From positions 1 to 64,000 of the forward strand of contig CACIXR010000008.1 of the NCBI GenBank assembly GCA_902590695.1: a stretch of DNA of 64,000 bases. Direction: 5' to 3'. Within the stretch, counting starts at the first letter, position 1. The number at the start of each line of letters is the position of its first letter. The notes below the pieces were generated by a model. It had not been told where the DNA came from. It searched no databases and worked only from the letters and a program-made list of their open reading frames with translations. Position numbers and translations under genes: made by a program. Origin of the DNA: an uncultured Alphaproteobacteria bacterium (GTDB lineage Bacteria; Pseudomonadota; Alphaproteobacteria; HIMB59; GCA-002718135). Of the stretch, positions 21,740 through 31,123 are shown piece after piece.

Positions 21740-22507
21740 ATGTATAATAAAAAAATGCTAACAAACTTTTGGGAAGAATTAACAACAAATGAAATTAAAA
21801 AAATAAATAGAAAAACAGTTTTAATTTTCCCATTTTCATCAATAGAACAACACGGTCCGCATCTTCCATTAAATACTGATAAAAAAATCCTTGAAGGAAT
21901 ATTGTTAGAATTCAATAAAAAATATAATTCAAATAAATATTTAATTATGCCTGAAATATATTTTGGTTCAGCAGCTGAACATACCGATTTTGATGGAACT
22001 ATAAGTATTGATTCATTGGAATTTATATCGCACTCTTTATCAATTTTAGAAAATGTATGTAAATTGAAATTTAAAAATATATTACTTTTAAATAGTCATG
22101 GTGGACAAATTAGCCATATAGATATTATTGCTAAAGAATTGAAATCAGAATTTAATATAAACATAGTAAAAGGCACATATTTTTTATTTGATCAGTTTAA
22201 AGGAATTATATCAAGTAAAGAAAAAGACTTTGGTTATCACGGTGGAGAATTTGAAACATCTATTATGTTATATTTATTTCCAAAGCTAGTTAGGCAATCT
22301 AAAATTTCTAAACATAGATTATCTTCCGATTATTTATCATCTAAAACCATTTCTTATGAGAAAAATATTAAGAAAGCTTGGGTAACTAAAGAATTAAGTA
22401 AAAGTGGAATTATTGGGGATCCTAGAAAATCCAATGCACAGATAGGAAAAAAAATAATTGATAAAGTAACACAAAAATTAAATAAAATAATAAATGAGAT
22501 GTTTTAG
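21740..22507 (+). CDS. creatininase family amidohydrolase
   Basis: IEQHGPHLPLNTDK; LLNSHGGQ; HGGEFETSIML metal-binding motifs. Confidence 0.88.
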   Translation: MYNKKMLTNFWEELTTNEIKKINRKTVLIFPFSSIEQHGPHLPLNTDKKILEGILLEFNKKYNSNKYLIMPEIYFGSAAEHTDFDGTISIDSLEFISHSLSILENVCKLKFKNILLLNSHGGQISHIDIIAKELKSEFNINIVKGTYFLFDQFKGIISSKEKDFGYHGGEFETSIMLYLFPKLVRQSKISKHRLSSDYLSSKTISYEKNIKKAWVTKELSKSGIIGDPRKSNAQIGKKIIDKVTQKLNKIINEMF

Positions 22508-22530
22508 ATTTTTATTTATTAAGAATTAAA

Positions 22531-23094
22531 TTAAAAAAATTTTTCGTATACTTCATTGTACTCACAATCATATACCTCACAGTTATCCAGCATATATTCA
22601 GTTATTTGACTTAAGAATGTGCCATGACTGACTAATACAATTTTTTGTAAATTAAGGTTTTTGATAGATAACAGAAAAGACCTTAATCTCATTTTAATAT
22701 CATTATGAGACTCTTGTTTTATTTTTTTTTCATTAATAGGTTTGTTATTATTCCACCAAAAATCATTTAAATTATTAAAATCAAAATCATTAAATTCTTT
22801 TTTTAATTTTTTTGGTTGTCTTCCTACATCACATGAGTGGTACAAATGTTCTCTTATTAATGGTTCAATTACAGGTTTATTAGATGGAAAAACAATAGAG
22901 AATGTCTCTAATGTTCTTGTTAAGGGGGAACAAAAATAATTATCAAATTTGATATTTTTAATTCTATTATTTAATTTTTTTGCTTGCTCAACTCCTCTTA
23001 GAGTAATTCTTGCATCATAATAATAAGTTGGATTATCTAAATCTGATGCTGCATTAGCTTCTGACTCTGCATGTCTAATAAGATATAATTTCAT
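22531..23094 (-). CDS. histidine phosphatase (phosphoglycerate mutase-like) family protein
   Basis: LYLIRHAESEANA; SPLTRTLETF; IREHLY; LVSHGTFL. Confidence 0.88.
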   Translation of the reverse strand: MKLYLIRHAESEANAASDLDNPTYYYDARITLRGVEQAKKLNNRIKNIKFDNYFCSPLTRTLETFSIVFPSNKPVIEPLIREHLYHSCDVGRQPKKLKKEFNDFDFNNLNDFWWNNNKPINEKKIKQESHNDIKMRLRSFLLSIKNLNLQKIVLVSHGTFLSQITEYMLDNCEVYDCEYNEVYEKFF

Positions 23095-23149
23095 TTTTTA
23101 ACTATAAATACGGTAAACTTTCATGCATCAGTAAGTATAAAACTTAGCT

Positions 23150-23287
23150 TTATTTACGGGAAGAAACGGCCAATAGCAATGGCACAATCATAACTAAGGT
23201 TGTTAAGACTGATGGATTAAATAACCAATAAAGAACACCTAGAGAAAATATTAACATCCAGAATTCATTTTTATATAAAAATTTCAT
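23150..23287 (-). CDS. putative 45-aa membrane microprotein
   Basis: Reverse-strand ORF MKFLYKNEFWMLIFSLGVLYWLFNPSVLTTLVMIVPLLLAVSSRK*; fills an intergenic gap; below the ORF-track length cutoff. Confidence 0.4.
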   Translation of the reverse strand: MKFLYKNEFWMLIFSLGVLYWLFNPSVLTTLVMIVPLLLAVSSRK

Positions 23288-23302
23288 TATTTTTTAATTA
23301 TA

Positions 23303-24199
23303 TTAATTCAAATTATTTTCTACTAATACTTTTTTAACAGTTTCACCCATTACAGAAGGGTTTTTGGAAATTGTAACTCCACACTCTTTAAGAAGTTCTA
23401 CTTTTTCTATTGCGCTTTCACCAAAAGCAGAAACAATTGCACCAGCATGCCCCATCACACGACCTTTAGGTGCAGTTAGTCCTGCTATATACGCAATTAC
23501 CGGTTTACTCATATTTTCTTTTGCAAATTGTCCAGCTTCAACTTCTTGTGGGCCACCTATTTCACCTATCATTAAAACTGCAATAGTTTCATCATCATTT
23601 TCAAACTTTTCAATTATATCTCTAAAAGAACTTCCATTTATTGGATCGCCTCCTATACCAACACTTGTTGAAACACCAATTTCTAAATCTTTAAGTTGTT
23701 GTGCAGCTTCATATCCCAAAGTGCCAGATCTACTAACTATTCCTATTTTGCCTTCTTTGTAAATATGACCAGGCATAATACCTAACATAGATTTACCAGG
23801 GCTAATTATTCCTGCACAATTTGGACCTACTAATCCCATTTTTTTATCTTTTGGATACCTTCTCATGTATCTTTTTATTTTAACCATATCATGAGAAGGA
23901 ATACCGTCAGTAATGGCCACACACGTTTTAATACCTGCATCAGCAGCTTCCATTGCTGAGTCTGCTGCAAAGGCTGGTGGGACAAATAAAATTGATGTTG
24001 ATGCTCCAGTTTGATCTACAGCTTCTTTAACAGTATTAAAAACAGGAAGATTTAAATGAGTCATACCACCCTTACTAGGTGTTACACCGCCAACAACGTT
24101 TGAACCATATTTAATCATTTCTTCAGCATGAAAACTTCCAATTTTTCCTGTGAATCCTTGGATTAAAATCTTTGTATTTTTGTGAATGATTATAGACAT
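23303..24199 (-). CDS. mtkB: malate--CoA ligase (malate thiokinase) alpha subunit, SucD-like
   Basis: SucD family (VIIQGFTGK-type N-term, VGPNCAGIISPG, GIVSRSGTLGYEA, MGHAGAIV); next to SucC-like and malyl-CoA lyase genes. Confidence 0.82.
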   Translation of the reverse strand: MSIIIHKNTKILIQGFTGKIGSFHAEEMIKYGSNVVGGVTPSKGGMTHLNLPVFNTVKEAVDQTGASTSILFVPPAFAADSAMEAADAGIKTCVAITDGIPSHDMVKIKRYMRRYPKDKKMGLVGPNCAGIISPGKSMLGIMPGHIYKEGKIGIVSRSGTLGYEAAQQLKDLEIGVSTSVGIGGDPINGSSFRDIIEKFENDDETIAVLMIGEIGGPQEVEAGQFAKENMSKPVIAYIAGLTAPKGRVMGHAGAIVSAFGESAIEKVELLKECGVTISKNPSVMGETVKKVLVENNLN

Positions 24200-24201
24200 G
24201 A

Positions 24202-25362
24202 TTATCCAAGAGCCTTCACTGCTTTATTTGCTGCATCTTCTAAAGTTGATGCTTCAATATAATTTATATTGCTTCTTTTAAGTATTTCATTTCCTTTTTT
24301 AACATTAGTTCCAGCTAAACGTATAACTAAAGGATGTTTAATTTCAATTTTTGATAGAGCTTGAACAATTCCTTCTGCAACCCAATCACATCTGTTAATT
24401 CCTGCAAAGATATTAACTAATATTACCTTAACTTTTGTGTCCATAGAGATTAATTTAAAAGCTTTAACAATTTTTTCTGGTGTTGCACCTCCACCAACAT
24501 CTAAAAAATTTGCAGGTTGACCACCAGCAAGTTTTATCATATCCATTGAAGCCATTGCTAAGCCTGCACCATTAATAATATTACCGATATTCCCATCTAA
24601 GCTTACATAATTCATTCCTCTGTCAGAAGCATAAACTTCATTTGAATTTTCTTGTGTTTTATCTCTAAGTTCTGCAATTTCATCTCTTCTAAACATTGCA
24701 TTGTTATCAAAACTCATTTTACAATCTAATGCTAATATTTCATCTTGGTGTGATACAACTAATGGGTTAACTTCAACCATTGTTGCATCAAGCTCACTAA
24801 AAGCTTTATAACAGCCAATAATTGTATTTGCAGCTCTTGAGATCAATTTGGATTCAATTCCTAAACCAAAAGCTATTTCTCTTGCTTGAAATTGTTGAAT
24901 ACCAACTGCTACTTCTATTTTAGATCGTATAATTGTTTCAGGTTTTTCTTTTGAAATTTCTTCGACACTCATTCCACCTTCTGTTGAGGCTACAACCATT
25001 ATACTTTCTGAAGATCTATCAAACACTAAACCTAAATATAATTCATGTTTGATATCAGTTGCTTCTTCAATATAAATTCTATTTATTATCTTCCCCTCTG
25101 GACCAGTTTGGTTTGTAATTAATTTTTTACCCAATAATTTATCAGTTGCATCAGCAACTTCTAACGGAGAATTACATATTATAATTCCACCCGCTTTACC
25201 TCTAGCACCAGAGTGAACTTGCGCTTTTACAACCCATTTAGAACCACCAATTTCTCTAGCTTTATTTTCTGCATTTTCTGGACTATAAACAATACCACCA
25301 GTGGGAATTTTGACACCAAAATCGGACAATATTTTTTTTGCTTGATATTCGTGTATGTCCAT
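24202..25362 (-). CDS. mtkA: malate--CoA ligase (malate thiokinase) beta subunit, SucC-like
   Basis: MDIHEYQAKKILSDFGVKIPTGGIVYSPENA; VKAQVHSGARGKAGG; operon context with mcl. Confidence 0.82.
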   Translation of the reverse strand: MDIHEYQAKKILSDFGVKIPTGGIVYSPENAENKAREIGGSKWVVKAQVHSGARGKAGGIIICNSPLEVADATDKLLGKKLITNQTGPEGKIINRIYIEEATDIKHELYLGLVFDRSSESIMVVASTEGGMSVEEISKEKPETIIRSKIEVAVGIQQFQAREIAFGLGIESKLISRAANTIIGCYKAFSELDATMVEVNPLVVSHQDEILALDCKMSFDNNAMFRRDEIAELRDKTQENSNEVYASDRGMNYVSLDGNIGNIINGAGLAMASMDMIKLAGGQPANFLDVGGGATPEKIVKAFKLISMDTKVKVILVNIFAGINRCDWVAEGIVQALSKIEIKHPLVIRLAGTNVKKGNEILKRSNINYIEASTLEDAANKAVKALG

Positions 25363-26300
25363 TACTTACTTTCAATTAACTTATTAATATTTACAATATT
25401 TTCAGCCATTCTAGCAGATGCAGCATCTATCATTCTTCCGTCAAGCTGAGCGGCACCCTTTCCTTCAGCAGCAGCTTTTTCTAATTCTAATAATATTTTT
25501 TTTGCTTTATCTATTTCTTCTTTGGGTGGAGAAAAAACTTCATTAGCTAAATCTATTTGTGATGGATGTATTGCCCATTTACCCTCAAAACCAATTGCTG
25601 CAGCTCTTTTTGCTGCATCAAGATATCCTTCTTTGTCATTAAAATCACCAAAAGGTCCATCTATTGCTCTTAAGCCATATGACCTACAGGTCATTACTAA
25701 AGTTGATAGACCATGATGCCATTGATCACCAGGGTAATCGGGATTTAAACCTCCTATGACAACTGTTCTTGCTCGCATACTTGCTGCATAATCTGCAACT
25801 CCAAAGTGTAATGCTTCTAGTCTTGAACTTGATGTTGCGATTGATTGGATATTAGACATTCCTAATGCTGTTTCAATTAAACATTCTAAACCTATTCTAT
25901 TTTCAAATTTTTTATTTTGTTCAATTTGATTAAGCATACAATCAACCATATATACATCAGAAGATGAGCCTACTTTTGGAATTAATAATGTATCAATCTT
26001 ATCACCGACCTCTTCTATAATTTCAATTACATCACGATACATATAGTGGGTATCCAAGCCGTTAATTCTTATAGAAATTGTTTTACCTTCTTCTCTCCAA
26101 TTATATTCTTTTATTGCATTAATAACATTTTTTCTTGCATCAATTTTATCATTTGGAGATACTGCATCTTCTAAATCTAAAAAAATATAATCGGCATTTG
26201 ATTTTAATGCTTTTTCAAACATCTTTGGATTAGAGCCTGGAACAGCTAATTCACTTCTGTGCAATCTAGATTTAGCAGGTTTATAAAATAAATGGCTCAT
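25362..26300 (-). CDS. mcl: malyl-CoA lyase (HpcH/HpaI-type CoA ester lyase)
   Basis: RLHRSELAVPGSNPKMFEKA...DYIFLDLEDAVSPNDK; ISIRINGLDTHYMYRD; LIETALGM; GFEGKWAIHPSQIDLANEVF. Confidence 0.9.
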   Translation of the reverse strand: MSHLFYKPAKSRLHRSELAVPGSNPKMFEKALKSNADYIFLDLEDAVSPNDKIDARKNVINAIKEYNWREEGKTISIRINGLDTHYMYRDVIEIIEEVGDKIDTLLIPKVGSSSDVYMVDCMLNQIEQNKKFENRIGLECLIETALGMSNIQSIATSSSRLEALHFGVADYAASMRARTVVIGGLNPDYPGDQWHHGLSTLVMTCRSYGLRAIDGPFGDFNDKEGYLDAAKRAAAIGFEGKWAIHPSQIDLANEVFSPPKEEIDKAKKILLELEKAAAEGKGAAQLDGRMIDAASARMAENIVNINKLIESK

Positions 26301-26355
26301 TTAAAAAAAATTATATATTTGATTAATATTATAAAAGCGATAGAAAAATTAAATA

Positions 26356-27012
26356 TTATAAAGATATTTCTTTAAGGCAATTTTCATCATTATTTTTTGG
26401 ATTATTTACAATTTTTGATACTGGATAAAAGTCTAAATCATCCTCGATAATACTTTTGTTTTTGTGTAGAAATTCATTTTTATCATCATTAAGAAAATCA
26501 AGACCCTCATTATGAGACATAATAAGAGGCATTCTATTATGTATAGAGGAAAGGTTTTCATTTGCTTCTTTGGTAATGATACAGAGAACATTCATTTTTT
26601 TATTATCTCTGATTTCCTCTCTCCAAATTCCTCCAAAAAATAATAATTCATTTCTAGGAATTGATATTAAATATGGTTGTTTTTGATTATTTATATTTTT
26701 CCATTCATAGTATCCATTTGCAATAATAAGACATTTTCTTTTAGTAAATGATTCTTTAAATAAATATTTATCATTAATCGTTTCAATTCTTGCATTAATA
26801 ACAAATTGAGTAACATTATTTTGTTTACTAAAAAAACTATAACCCCAAATAAAAGCATCTATTAAAAGTTTATGGTTATTTTTATAAATAATATTAACGA
26901 TATTAGAAGGTGATATATTGTAAGACTTATGCGCATAATTTAAAACTTCAGAGTTAGGAAATAGTTTTATAATTTTTTCTTTATCTTCAGTACTTGTAAA
27001 TCTTCCGCACAC
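26356..27012 (-). CDS. SOS response-associated peptidase (SRAP/YedK/HMCES)
   Basis: MCGRFTS with Cys2; YNISPSN; NARIETI; RCLIIANGYYEWK; HNRMPLIM. Confidence 0.93.
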   Translation of the reverse strand: MCGRFTSTEDKEKIIKLFPNSEVLNYAHKSYNISPSNIVNIIYKNNHKLLIDAFIWGYSFFSKQNNVTQFVINARIETINDKYLFKESFTKRKCLIIANGYYEWKNINNQKQPYLISIPRNELLFFGGIWREEIRDNKKMNVLCIITKEANENLSSIHNRMPLIMSHNEGLDFLNDDKNEFLHKNKSIIEDDLDFYPVSKIVNNPKNNDENCLKEISL

Positions 27013-27470
27013 TATGATGCTTGTGATAAAGGCATTGGTCTAGAAACACCGACAGTCATCCAACAATCTTTAAACTCACCTTTTTGCTCTACTTTTTCTA
27101 CTGTCCATTCGAAACCAAATTTTTTTCCATTGCTATCTGTAAGCTCTACAAAGTAATATGAACTTTTTTCTTTTTCCTGAACAGGAATTATATTGTGTTC
27201 TAAGTGATCAATCATCATTGCATAGGATGGGTTTTTAATCATCCTAATAAAATTGTCTAGAGGACCTGTGTACATTCTATTATTTGGATGAGCAAATTCC
27301 CAAGTTTGTTCAATACCGGCATCGTCAAAAGGTAAGTTATTTTTTTGTAATGCTTTTAATTGAATTGAAATAACTTCTTTAGGACCAATTGAAGGGTCTG
27401 GTTTTATCATTTCACCATAAACATTTTTTGATAATAATATAAACAAACTAAACAAAATAATTTTGTGCAT
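27012..27470 (-). CDS. DUF4864-like periplasmic/secreted protein
   Basis: Signal-like N-term; IKLQLKALQKNNLPFDDAGIEQTWEFAHPNNRMYTGPLDNFIRMIK pattern. Confidence 0.65.
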   Translation of the reverse strand: MHKIILFSLFILLSKNVYGEMIKPDPSIGPKEVISIQLKALQKNNLPFDDAGIEQTWEFAHPNNRMYTGPLDNFIRMIKNPSYAMMIDHLEHNIIPVQEKEKSSYYFVELTDSNGKKFGFEWTVEKVEQKGEFKDCWMTVGVSRPMPLSQAS

Positions 27471-27505
27471 AATTTTTAAATAGTGTAATTATAATTTAAG
27501 GCAAT

Positions 27506-28105
27506 ATGTATATTTATGATTTTATCCAAGGATTAATAATTGGAGGAACATTAATTATAGCCATAGGACCTCAAAATTTATTTGTAATACAGCAAGGGCT
27601 TAAAAAATCTTATGTTTTTACAGTTACTTTATTTTGCAGTCTATCAGACAGTTTACTAATTGTAATCGGAATATATCTATCTAATTATATTGTTCAAATT
27701 AATCCAAGTATTATAGGAACTATAAAAGTATTAGGAGGAATTTGGCTTATATTTTATGGATTAAATAAAGTTATAAAATTAAATCAAATTAAAGATATAA
27801 ATCAAGAATTAAATATAATTAACGAATACGGAAAAGTATTAATTACCTTATTCCTTATTACATACGCAAACCCTCATGTTTATCTAGATACAATTATTTT
27901 GCTGGGATCATTATCAATAAATTTCAATGATCAATTTTCATTTGCCGTTGGAGCAATTTCAGCTAGTTTTTTGTTTTTCTTTTCTCTGGGATATATGTCA
28001 AAGTTTTTATCAAAATATATTTATTCGAATAAAACTTGGTTTTGGATTGATCTAATCATTGGTCTGCTAATGATTATTTATGGAGTATATTTTATAATTT
28101 TTTAA
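27506..28105 (+). CDS. LysE/ArgO family amino-acid exporter
   Basis: FIQGLIIGGTLIIAIGPQNLFVIQQGLKKSY; YANPHVYLDTIILLGSLS. Confidence 0.9.
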   Translation: MYIYDFIQGLIIGGTLIIAIGPQNLFVIQQGLKKSYVFTVTLFCSLSDSLLIVIGIYLSNYIVQINPSIIGTIKVLGGIWLIFYGLNKVIKLNQIKDINQELNIINEYGKVLITLFLITYANPHVYLDTIILLGSLSINFNDQFSFAVGAISASFLFFFSLGYMSKFLSKYIYSNKTWFWIDLIIGLLMIIYGVYFIIF

Positions 28106-31103
28106 AGAAAGTTTCTAAGTTTTTACATACCTGATCAACATTTAATTTTGTAAATACAAGAGGTGGTTTTATTTTAATAACATTGTCATAAGGTCCATCA
28201 GTACTCAATAAAATACCTTTATTTCTCATATAATTAATAAGCAGTTTAGCTAATTTTTTATTTGGTTTAGATACATTACTATTCTGAATAATATCTATTC
28301 CTAAAAAAAGCCCCCTACCTCTAACTTCACTAATATATTTTTTATATTTAAGTTGGATTTTTTTTAATTCTTTTAAAAAATAATTACCAACTAACAAAGC
28401 ATTTTTTTGTAATTTATTATTATCAATAGTCTCTAATACTGCTTTACCGATAGCACAGGAAACAGGATTACCACCGAATGAATTGAAATATTCCATCCCG
28501 TTATTAAAAGTTGAAGCAATTTTTTCTGTAGTTATAACAGCAGCTATAGGGTGACCATTACCCATAGGTTTGCCCAAGGTTACTATATCAGGAACGACAT
28601 CATGCTCTTCAAATGACCAAAAATTTCTTCCAACGCGTCCAAAACCTGTTTGTACCTCGTCAACAATACATAATGCATTGTTTCTTCTAATTTCTGAAAA
28701 TATTTCTTTTAAATAATTTTTTGGAAGAATTACTTGACCACCACAACCAAGAATACTTTCAGTAAAAAAACATGCAATTTTGGTTTCTTTAATTTTATTT
28801 CTAATTACTGTTTTAGCTTCATCTATATATTTTTGAATCCAATTTGAATTTTTATATCTCCACTTACCTCTTAAGGGATCAGGCATGTCTAATACATGAA
28901 CATAATCTTTTTTACCTGAACCACCCTTACTATTAAATTTATATGGACTTAGATCAATCAAAGCATTGGTATGCCCATGATAAGCATTGTCCATCACAAA
29001 TACATCTTTTGCACTAGTATAAGTTTGAGCTATTCTATAAGCTAAATCATTAGCTTCAGATCCTGTACATACGAAAAATATCTTATTTAATTTCTTTGGA
29101 AACTTACTTAAAAGTAATTCACTATAATCGTTAATTGTATCATATAAATATCTCGTATTAGTATTAAGTTTTAAATTTTGCTGAGTCATAGCTTCATGGA
29201 CATAGGAATTTGAATGCCCAACATGGGAAATATTATTTACACAATCTAAGTATCTCTTGCCATATCTATCAAAAAAATACTGATCTTTAGCTTCAAGCAT
29301 ATGAAGAGGTTTATTGTAAGAAATTGATAAATTATCAGAAATATTTTTTCTTCTTTTCTTTAAAGTATCTTTAAAATTATTATTATTAGAATAAAAAGAT
29401 TTTGGAATTCGTAGAATAACATTTGGATCAGGTGAAATTTTATTCCAAATATTGAGTAAAAATTCTTCACCAACTCCCGGAAAATTCTTATCATGTCCCA
29501 ATAAATCTAAAATAATTTGAAAATGTAAATGTGGTAACCATTTTCCATTTTCATTAGAATTACCAATTTTACCAATCCATTCACCTTTCTTAATTTTTTT
29601 TCCAATTTTTAGTTTTTGAAATATTATTTTAGATAAATGACCGTATAGAGAATAAAATTTATATTTTTTAAAACTATGTTCTAAAACTAGAGTAGGACCA
29701 TAGTCATATTTAAAATTATTATTTTTTAAAATTATAATTTTACCATCTATTGGAGCAAATAAATCTGTTCCCTGATCAATAAAAATATCTATTCCTAAGT
29801 GAATATTACGTCTTTCATTCGTATTTAATTCAGAAATAAAGTTGGGTCCCTTATAAACTTTTCTTTTTTCATTGTATAAACCTATACCTATACGAGAATT
29901 ATCTTCTTTAAATATTTTATTAACTCTTCTCTTAAGCGAACTATTATCTGGGTTACCTTTTAATAAAGGTGAATCAGAACTTAATTTTAAGATAGATTTA
30001 TTTTTATCAAGTAAATTAAATTTAAAAATATTACCAAAGTTGAAATTATTTATATAATTTATTATTTCATTATGATGGTGAATAATATCAAAGCCGCATA
30101 TTTCGCGAACAATATATATTAAAAAATTGATAGGAATTTTGTCTAATTTTTCTAATAAAGACCATGCATCTTTCTCACTAATACTTAAATATTGATTTGA
30201 TGGGTATTTAATTCTTTGTTTTTTTGACATTACAACAGTAATCATAAGTCTTGACTTACATAATGATATTAATGAATTAATTTCATCCTCATTAATAGAA
30301 AACTGTTTATTGTACTCTGTTATTATATTTTTAAGTGTAAGATAAATATTATTCTTATTCATTAATGCATATGAAAGGCATATAGCTAAATCATTTATTG
30401 TTGGAGAATAAATAGAGTCTCCATAATCTAGTAAACCACAAACATTGTTTTTTTTAATAACAATATTATAATTATTTGGATCTGAATGAGTTATTGAATA
30501 TCTTAAATTATTTAAATTATTTTTTACAAATTTTTCATATTCAGAAAAACATTTTAATAAAATTAATTTTTTTGAACCAGTAAAAATATTAATATCTTTT
30601 TTTATCCATTTTATATTTGATGGATCCCAAATAAAATTTCTATGGGCATCTATATCATTAAACGCTTTCAACTTAGTTGATACTTTACCAAGTAACTTAC
30701 CTAAAGAATTTTCAATTTTATCGTTACTTTTTGTATCTCCATACATTTGCCCTTCAATATAAGATAATATCCTAACAAAGCATTCTCTATTTTTTTTATC
30801 TAAATATTTTACAATCTTTGTATGGTGTATTTTTGGTATAAAAGATTTAAGACTAAGATCACTTCGTAAATAATTAATTAATCTATCTTGGTATTTTAAT
30901 ATATTTATTTTTTCTGATGGGTTTGAAATTTTTAATACATATTTTTTTTTATTATTTATGGATATAATAAAATTTATATCCCTTTCACTATCAAGTTGTT
31001 TAATTTTGAGTAATTTATTTCTTAAGAAAGAAAAATTAATCTTTAACCATTTAATTAAATGTTTATTATCAATAATAGGTGGATCGACATCAAAAACTGA
31101 CAT
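28092..31103 (-). CDS. Trifunctional fusion: APH-family kinase + M23 metallopeptidase + class III aminotransferase/phospholyase-like
   Basis: N: YSITHSDPNNYNIVIKKNNVCGLLDYGDSIYSP; middle: HLGIDIFI...YSLYGHLS...PHLHFQI; C: KIFFVCTGSEANDLAYRIAQTYT, CIVDEVQTGFGRVGRNFW, VTLGKPMGNGHPIAAV. Confidence 0.92.
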   Translation of the reverse strand: MSVFDVDPPIIDNKHLIKWLKINFSFLRNKLLKIKQLDSERDINFIISINNKKKYVLKISNPSEKINILKYQDRLINYLRSDLSLKSFIPKIHHTKIVKYLDKKNRECFVRILSYIEGQMYGDTKSNDKIENSLGKLLGKVSTKLKAFNDIDAHRNFIWDPSNIKWIKKDINIFTGSKKLILLKCFSEYEKFVKNNLNNLRYSITHSDPNNYNIVIKKNNVCGLLDYGDSIYSPTINDLAICLSYALMNKNNIYLTLKNIITEYNKQFSINEDEINSLISLCKSRLMITVVMSKKQRIKYPSNQYLSISEKDAWSLLEKLDKIPINFLIYIVREICGFDIIHHHNEIINYINNFNFGNIFKFNLLDKNKSILKLSSDSPLLKGNPDNSSLKRRVNKIFKEDNSRIGIGLYNEKRKVYKGPNFISELNTNERRNIHLGIDIFIDQGTDLFAPIDGKIIILKNNNFKYDYGPTLVLEHSFKKYKFYSLYGHLSKIIFQKLKIGKKIKKGEWIGKIGNSNENGKWLPHLHFQIILDLLGHDKNFPGVGEEFLLNIWNKISPDPNVILRIPKSFYSNNNNFKDTLKKRRKNISDNLSISYNKPLHMLEAKDQYFFDRYGKRYLDCVNNISHVGHSNSYVHEAMTQQNLKLNTNTRYLYDTINDYSELLLSKFPKKLNKIFFVCTGSEANDLAYRIAQTYTSAKDVFVMDNAYHGHTNALIDLSPYKFNSKGGSGKKDYVHVLDMPDPLRGKWRYKNSNWIQKYIDEAKTVIRNKIKETKIACFFTESILGCGGQVILPKNYLKEIFSEIRRNNALCIVDEVQTGFGRVGRNFWSFEEHDVVPDIVTLGKPMGNGHPIAAVITTEKIASTFNNGMEYFNSFGGNPVSCAIGKAVLETIDNNKLQKNALLVGNYFLKELKKIQLKYKKYISEVRGRGLFLGIDIIQNSNVSKPNKKLAKLLINYMRNKGILLSTDGPYDNVIKIKPPLVFTKLNVDQVCKNLETFFKKL

Positions 31104-31123
31104 AAAAAGGTGTATAATTCATA

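Noticed and set aside
23364-23762. 132-aa + strand ORF opposite mtkB
   Set aside because: Pro/Ser/Ile-rich antisense translation of a conserved gene
23303-25362. Interpretation as TCA-cycle sucCD
   Set aside because: Tight linkage to malyl-CoA lyase favours mtkAB; kept only as an alternative to test
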